A program made the position numbers and the translations under genes. Shown piece after piece: positions 60,029-64,000 of a stretch of DNA of 64,000 bases (within the stretch, counting starts at the first letter, position 1; every line of letters begins with the position of its first letter). Source of the stretch: Natroniella sp046097105 (GTDB taxonomy: Bacteria > Bacillota > Halanaerobiia > Halobacteroidales > Halobacteroidaceae); assembly GCF_046097105.1 (NCBI RefSeq), contig NZ_CP175562.1:1302001-1366000 (forward strand), read 5' to 3'. The notes under the pieces were generated by a model that saw only the letters and a list, made by a program, of their open reading frames with translations, made no database searches and was not told the origin of the DNA.

Positions 60029-60718
60029 ATGAAGCAGTTATTCATAGCAATCTTGACCTTAATGATCATAGTAAATTTTCAATTTTTAGCATTGGCTAAT
60101 AATTCATTTTCAGTTGAATTTATGGAATTAGATACCTCTTATCAAAGATTTAGTACTGAAATTGAATTGACAGATAATCTATCATTAGCTGGAGATTATG
60201 CGTACAGTAGAATTAATCCCTATAACCTTAGCTTAAAATTGGATAAGGCAAATCTAATTCTTAAAAAGAAGGTTATTACTACCGATATTTTAACTTCACA
60301 GTTAGGAATTGGCTATAATTATAATTCAACAAAACTCTCAACCGATTATTTTCCAGAGTTAGATCTGACGACAAAAGAAACCGGGCCAATCCTAGCAGTA
60401 ACAGGTGAGGTAGAGCTAGATGAAGAGCTTTCTTTGTTTGGACAACTAAACTATGCTCCTTATTCATCACTGCGAGGAGAGTTAGTAACTGAAGATGAAA
60501 CTACTACTAGTAACCAAAAAATTAGAAAGTATTCAGGTAGAGTCGGTGGAAGGTTCAAATTAGCTGAAAATCTAAGTGGACAGATTGGGTATAATTTTAT
60601 TAACTATCTAAACTCACCAGATAATTTAGAAGAGATAGAAGAAGTGAATGGTGAGTTTCAAGAACAGTTAGGTAATAATTCAGGTGGAATCTTTCTTGGA
60701 CTTAAAACCAACTTTTAA
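60029..60718 (+). CDS. Small outer-membrane beta-barrel-like protein
   Basis: A 229-residue exported protein. A signal peptide (about 1-24, ending LALANN) is followed by about ten amphipathic strands with alternating residues and Gly-Tyr turns (GIGYNYNST, GQIGYNF, GGRFKL). It ends in LKTNF: a terminal Phe after alternating hydrophobics is the classical BAM recognition signal for outer-membrane proteins. This supports a diderm envelope. No homologous family is recognised. It may be a small pore or an OmpW/OprD-like barrel. Monocistronic with AAAGAAAGGAG upstream. Confidence 0.7.
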   Translation: MKQLFIAILTLMIIVNFQFLALANNSFSVEFMELDTSYQRFSTEIELTDNLSLAGDYAYSRINPYNLSLKLDKANLILKKKVITTDILTSQLGIGYNYNSTKLSTDYFPELDLTTKETGPILAVTGEVELDEELSLFGQLNYAPYSSLRGELVTEDETTTSNQKIRKYSGRVGGRFKLAENLSGQIGYNFINYLNSPDNLEEIEEVNGEFQEQLGNNSGGIFLGLKTNF

Positions 60719-60782
60719 ATTCAAACTAGCTGATAGCTACTATCATTTTCTAGCTATCAGCTAAATTAAATCTAGAGCCACA

Positions 60783-61538
60783 TTAACTCCCAAGCTCTGC
60801 AAAACTGATTATCTCAACTCCTTTATTCTTAAACCACTCTGTAAGCTCATTACTTGTCAATATCTTTAACTCTCTAACCCGAGAATCATTATAGCTACTT
60901 GTTTCTTTTAACTTATCATCAGCTAAACCAGGATGGCACATAATCTCTATCGTTCCTGCTGAAAAACTTTCAATCTGTTGCTTTAGATTCTTCAACGTTG
61001 CACCAGCCCCATAAAAATCACCAAAAAAACAATCAGTCGTTACCACCCCTACCTGCTTAAAATATTCCTTAACCTCCTTATTAGGATGTCTAACAGGCAA
61101 CTCATACTCTCGGGCCAACTCTGCCACTACCTCCTTAAATCCTGGATTTAAATGAATATGATGGTGGCTATCTAAATGGGTCAACTCAAGATCAGTTTCT
61201 AGAAACTTCTCAATCTGCCTTCTCAATTCACACTTTACTTCTTCAACCTTCTCATTCTCCAATAACTCAGCTAATTGATTATAAAACTCTCCTTCTTCCG
61301 TAACTAAAGAAGGAATCTCCTTCGCAAGAGAAATAGGTCGACCATAGGTCAAATTCAAATGAAGGCCCATCTGCCTAATCCCTTTCTGTTGGGCTAGCTT
61401 TATAGCCTCCTCAGCTCCTAGCAGATTAATCATCAATGTTGTACTGCTAACTACCCCTTCTGTCAATGCTTTAATAATCCCTTGATTACAACTACTATGT
61501 AACCCAAAGTCATCCGCATTTATAATTACTTTTTTCAT
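60783..61538 (-). CDS. ChbG/YdjC-family carbohydrate deacetylase
   Basis: A 251-residue hydrolase from the ATG at 61538 (GGGAAGGTGATACTT; an upstream GTG is possible). NADDFGLHSSCNQGI has the catalytic Asp pair, HLNLTYG and LTHLDSHHHIHLNP contribute metal His, and CHPG is near the C terminus. The family removes acetyl groups from chitooligosaccharides or hopanoid precursors (HpnK). No chitobiose operon is present, so the substrate is unknown. Confidence 0.9.
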   Translation of the reverse strand: MKKVIINADDFGLHSSCNQGIIKALTEGVVSSTTLMINLLGAEEAIKLAQQKGIRQMGLHLNLTYGRPISLAKEIPSLVTEEGEFYNQLAELLENEKVEEVKCELRRQIEKFLETDLELTHLDSHHHIHLNPGFKEVVAELAREYELPVRHPNKEVKEYFKQVGVVTTDCFFGDFYGAGATLKNLKQQIESFSAGTIEIMCHPGLADDKLKETSSYNDSRVRELKILTSNELTEWFKNKGVEIISFAELGS

Positions 61539-61671
61539 AAGTATCACCTTCCCTTCTTAAATATATTCTTTATTATACATTCATCTCTTTGACCTCTCTT
61601 GCTCCACCTGAATAAATTATCAAAACAAAGGAATTATATAACTGAACTAATAACGAAAGTAGGGATTTGAA

Positions 61672-62133
61672 ATGACAATTAATGATGAATTTGCTTTAGG
61701 AGCATTAGCCGGCCTAGTAGCTATGATACCTCAAGTAATCTTCGATTTTATTTCTGTTCAGTTAAATTACTCAAAACATTATGCTTTTCAAATTTCAAGC
61801 AGTATTTATTTATATGAACCATTGACACAAAGACCGCTCGGATTAATTTTCGGCGGCCTGTTATGGGCTATTATGTCGATAATCTTGGGAGTAATAACAG
61901 TTTATTTACTCAGATCCAGCGGAAAGGATTTTTGGTGGTTAAAAGGTTTAGCTATTTCTAATTTCTTTATGTTTGTAATAATTTATGGATTTTTGTACAC
62001 TTTAGGAGCAGCTACTATAATCCCCTTTGATATTCCAACAAATATTACTATCTTTATTGGTAATATTATCTTTGGAATTACCGTATCTTACTTAATCACC
62101 AGCTGGGGTGGAGAAAAACTGCCAGCTACTTAA
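61672..62133 (+). CDS. Four-helix membrane protein, function unknown
   Basis: A 153-residue protein with four predicted membrane helices (about 8-28, 55-80, 90-115, 122-145). The first helix has GALAGLVAMIPQVIFDFISV. It belongs to the poorly described small inner-membrane proteins seen in many Firmicutes, and I cannot name the family with certainty. The ribosome site is weak (AGGGATTTGAA). It is monocistronic and followed by a strong terminator, which supports it as a real gene. Confidence 0.65.
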   Translation: MTINDEFALGALAGLVAMIPQVIFDFISVQLNYSKHYAFQISSSIYLYEPLTQRPLGLIFGGLLWAIMSIILGVITVYLLRSSGKDFWWLKGLAISNFFMFVIIYGFLYTLGAATIIPFDIPTNITIFIGNIIFGITVSYLITSWGGEKLPAT

Positions 62134-62151
62134 ATCGATAAATTCCTAAAA

Positions 62152-62186
62152 CAAGAAAAGAGTAGGGAAGACCTACTCTTTTCTTG
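62152..62186 (+). terminator. Terminator of the four-helix membrane protein gene
   Basis: Arms CAAGAAAAGAGTAGG and CCTACTCTTTTCTTG around GAAGA. Confidence 0.85.
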
Positions 62187-62238
62187 ATATTTAAGTTATC
62201 TATATTCAGTTAATGTATAATTTCCTAACTGACTTACT

Positions 62239-62626
62239 TTTTATTGATATATTGTGTCACTTTTCCTTTATAAAAATCACACTCAAAACCATGTTTACAA
62301 AGAAATTAAAAATCAAACTTTCTTCCGTGCTACCTTTTTTCTTGATAAAAAAGTAGCCAAAAAATCAAGAAGAATTTGAATTTGTGCAACTATTAAAATC
62401 AAGTCTCTCTTACTTAAAACATTAAGATCAATCTATAAAATTATCTACCCTTATCTCAGTCACATAATTCTTCCAATAAAATCAAAACCCTGCAATCTAA
62501 AATTTAATCATTAAGGACATTTCGCAGTAATATCTAGATTTTTAACAAATTATTATTTTAAATTAGTGTTAATTTGCGTTCATTCGTGGTTCCCTGTTTT
62601 TTTGAAAGTGCCACAATATTGTAATA
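62239..62626 (+). repeat. Miniature inverted-terminal-repeat element, copy E2'
   Basis: About 388 bp, in direct orientation and about 95 percent identical to the copy at 38472-38860. The right end (CCACAATATTGTAATA) stops five bp before the thiE stop codon. It fills almost the whole 498-bp gap. Confidence 0.85.
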
Positions 62627-62631
62627 AAGCA

Positions 62632-63261
62632 TTACTTCATCTTTTGCCTAATTTTTTTTATCTTCTTGTGAATATCCTCTGCCTCAACGATTTCAGTAAT
62701 CATTGCTACACAGCTAGCTCCCTTTTCTACTACCAACTCCACATTATCCTCTTTAATCCCGCCTATTGCTACAAAAGGAAGATCTATATTATCGACTACA
62801 TACTCTAAATACTCTAAACCCACTGGGGCACAGACATCCTCTTTAGTATCAGTGGCAAAGATCGGGCCAACACCAATATAGTCAACACCCTCAACCACTG
62901 CTTCTCTAGCTTGCTGTGGTGAATGGGTCGATAACCCGATTATCTTATCCTCACCGATTAAATCTCTAACTACATCTACTGGCAAATCATCTTGTCCAAT
63001 ATGAACCCCATCAGCATTTACAACCAAAGCTAAATCAATGTCATCATTAATAATAAATGTTACCCCTGCCTCTTTAGTCAACTGGCGTAACTTTTTTGCT
63101 TCTTGATATTTATCAAGCATATCCTTTTCTTTCTCACGATACTGAATAACCTCAACTCCAGCAGCAATCATCTCTTTAACAACCTCTATATTACTCCGTC
63201 CTTTAGAAAATTTTTCTCCTGTAAGACAATAAATATCAGTATCCAATACTTTCTTGCTCAT
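62632..63261 (-). CDS. thiE: Thiamine-phosphate synthase
   Basis: ThiE joins the pyrimidine (HMP-PP) and thiazole moieties of thiamine. The 209 residues start at ATG 63261 (GAGGAGGAAAAAT). IQYREKEKD, DDIDLALVVNADGVHIGQDDLP and GVGPIFATDTKEDV are the substrate and phosphate loops, and AIGGI closes the barrel. It lies 21 bp after thiH. The last codons abut a miniature element. Confidence 0.95.
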   Translation of the reverse strand: MSKKVLDTDIYCLTGEKFSKGRSNIEVVKEMIAAGVEVIQYREKEKDMLDKYQEAKKLRQLTKEAGVTFIINDDIDLALVVNADGVHIGQDDLPVDVVRDLIGEDKIIGLSTHSPQQAREAVVEGVDYIGVGPIFATDTKEDVCAPVGLEYLEYVVDNIDLPFVAIGGIKEDNVELVVEKGASCVAMITEIVEAEDIHKKIKKIRQKMK

Positions 63262-63282
63262 ATTTTTCCTCCTCAACCGATT

Positions 63283-64000
63283 CTAAATTCGATGCCAATT
63301 CTTAAATACAGTTTGATAACCTTTATTACCAAGCAACTTAGTAATCTCATCTACATCACGATCATCAGAAATATCAAATTGATTCGTTCCTTCCTGTGAC
63401 TCCGCATAACCTCCTACTTCAGTAGATGACTCAGCAGAAATCTTAGTAATTCCTAACGGCAATAAATTATTCCTCAACTCTGCTCGCTCCCTAGTAGAAA
63501 GATTAAGGCCTGCTCGAGGTAAAAATAATCGATAGGCTAATAAAATTTGAACCAACTGACTATCCCCAACAATAGAATTAGGTTGAAAACTTCCTAAATG
63601 GGGTCTCAAACGAGGCACAGAAAGATTGACCTCTGTTTCTAAGTAATTATCTTGTAGATACTTAGCATGTAACCCTGCAAAAAATGCCTCTTTTCTCCAC
63701 TGTCCAAGCCCTAATAATGCTCCGATATTAACCTGTCTCATCCCTGCTTGGCAACCTCTCTCAGGAGCGTCTAAACGATAAAGATAATCACTCTTTGGCC
63801 CTTGAGGATGAACTTCTTCATAAATTTCTTGGTCATAAACCTCTTGATAAATAGTCAACCCTTCTACTCCCGCTGCAATTAATTCTTTGTACTCAGCCAC
63901 CTCTAATGGATAGACTTCAATACTCAAACAAGGAAAATGCTCTTTAAGTAAAAGTACCGACTCCTTCAAATAAGAGACTGGACTATGCTTACGAGATTCA
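63283..64000 (-). CDS. thiH: 2-iminoacetate synthase (ThiH), 5' part outside the window
   Basis: C-terminal 239 or so residues of ThiH, a radical SAM tyrosine lyase that makes dehydroglycine for thiazole synthesis in anaerobes. The frame is open to the window edge and reads ESRKHSPVSYLKESVLLLK, matching ThiH upstream of IEVYPLEVAEYKELIAAGVEGLTIYQE. NWHRI closes the protein. The TTG that could look like a start at 63969 is an internal Leu codon. The radical SAM cluster motif is outside the window. It precedes thiE in one operon. Confidence 0.93.
   Translation of the reverse strand, partial: ESRKHSPVSYLKESVLLLKEHFPCLSIEVYPLEVAEYKELIAAGVEGLTIYQEVYDQEIYEEVHPQGPKSDYLYRLDAPERGCQAGMRQVNIGALLGLGQWRKEAFFAGLHAKYLQDNYLETEVNLSVPRLRPHLGSFQPNSIVGDSQLVQILLAYRLFLPRAGLNLSTRERAELRNNLLPLGITKISAESSTEVGGYAESQEGTNQFDISDDRDVDEITKLLGNKGYQTVFKNWHRI

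Noticed and set aside
63283..63969. Reading this frame as a complete 228-residue protein.
   Set aside because: The first codon is an internal TTG and the frame continues into the window edge as ThiH sequence.

Overview
The window looks like the chromosome of a strictly anaerobic, low-GC, diderm Firmicute of the Halanaerobiales type (halophilic fermenters). The sequence is AT-rich, has strong AGGAGG ribosome sites, encodes oxygen-sensitive radical and iron-sulfur enzymes (NrdG, QueE, ThiH, Hcp, [FeFe]-hydrogenase, HgdB/HgdC family), and has a small secreted protein with the pattern of an outer-membrane beta-barrel. The taxonomic guess is inference. Almost all genes lie on the minus strand, which suggests one replichore. 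There are no tRNA or rRNA genes, no CRISPR array, no prophage and no transposase.

Layout. 1-7.2 kb: priA, a PrcB-domain lipoprotein, metA behind a SAM-I riboswitch, and a TrpXYZ-type ABC importer with a long unexplained leader. 7.6-22.1 kb: a nucleotide and nucleoside salvage region: two YibE/F membrane proteins, two secreted nucleotidases, a 66-residue companion protein, cdd, nupC, deoC, a small xapX gene, transketolase, transaldolase and deoD. Four copies of a GTNNGACGTCNNAC palindrome stand in front of its transcription units. 22.4-27.9 kb: corrinoid-protein reactivation genes (DUF1638, RACo), a PocR/AraC regulator and an MFS carrier, without a methyltransferase. 28.1-36.3 kb: ddl, a histone-deacetylase-like hydrolase, a hydantoinase-family protein, a group-B-like [FeFe]-hydrogenase, Hsp20 and LarA.

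36.4-41.9 kb is the most unusual part. One minus-strand array starts with a consensus promoter, a preQ1-I riboswitch and a terminator, then runs through an HgdB-like protein, its HgdC-like ATP-driven activator, queC, queD, queE and folE2. The pathway genes make preQ0 and no queF is in the window. A low-potential reductase pair inside a preQ1-controlled operon suggests an undescribed reductive step in queuosine synthesis.

42-47.5 kb: a c-di-AMP (ydaO) riboswitch heads ktrB, two TrkA-type genes, a ClC channel and a double-UspA protein: an osmotic and ion homeostasis operon. 47.7-53.4 kb: small and uncharacterised genes, nrdG, a Cys-rich copper-storage-like protein, a duplicated P-loop ATPase, and hcp with an HcpR-type site. 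53.8-64 kb: AbgT transporter, a Fur-type controlled ferric ABC importer, the beta-barrel protein, a ChbG/YdjC deacetylase, a membrane protein and thiE-thiH (cut by the window end).

Dispersed repeats are prominent: a miniature-element family sharing TTGATATATTGTGTCAC-like ends (five copies plus a fold-back), AT-rich spacer repeats that begin at stop codons, and a strongly over-represented 7-mer, TTGGCCC.
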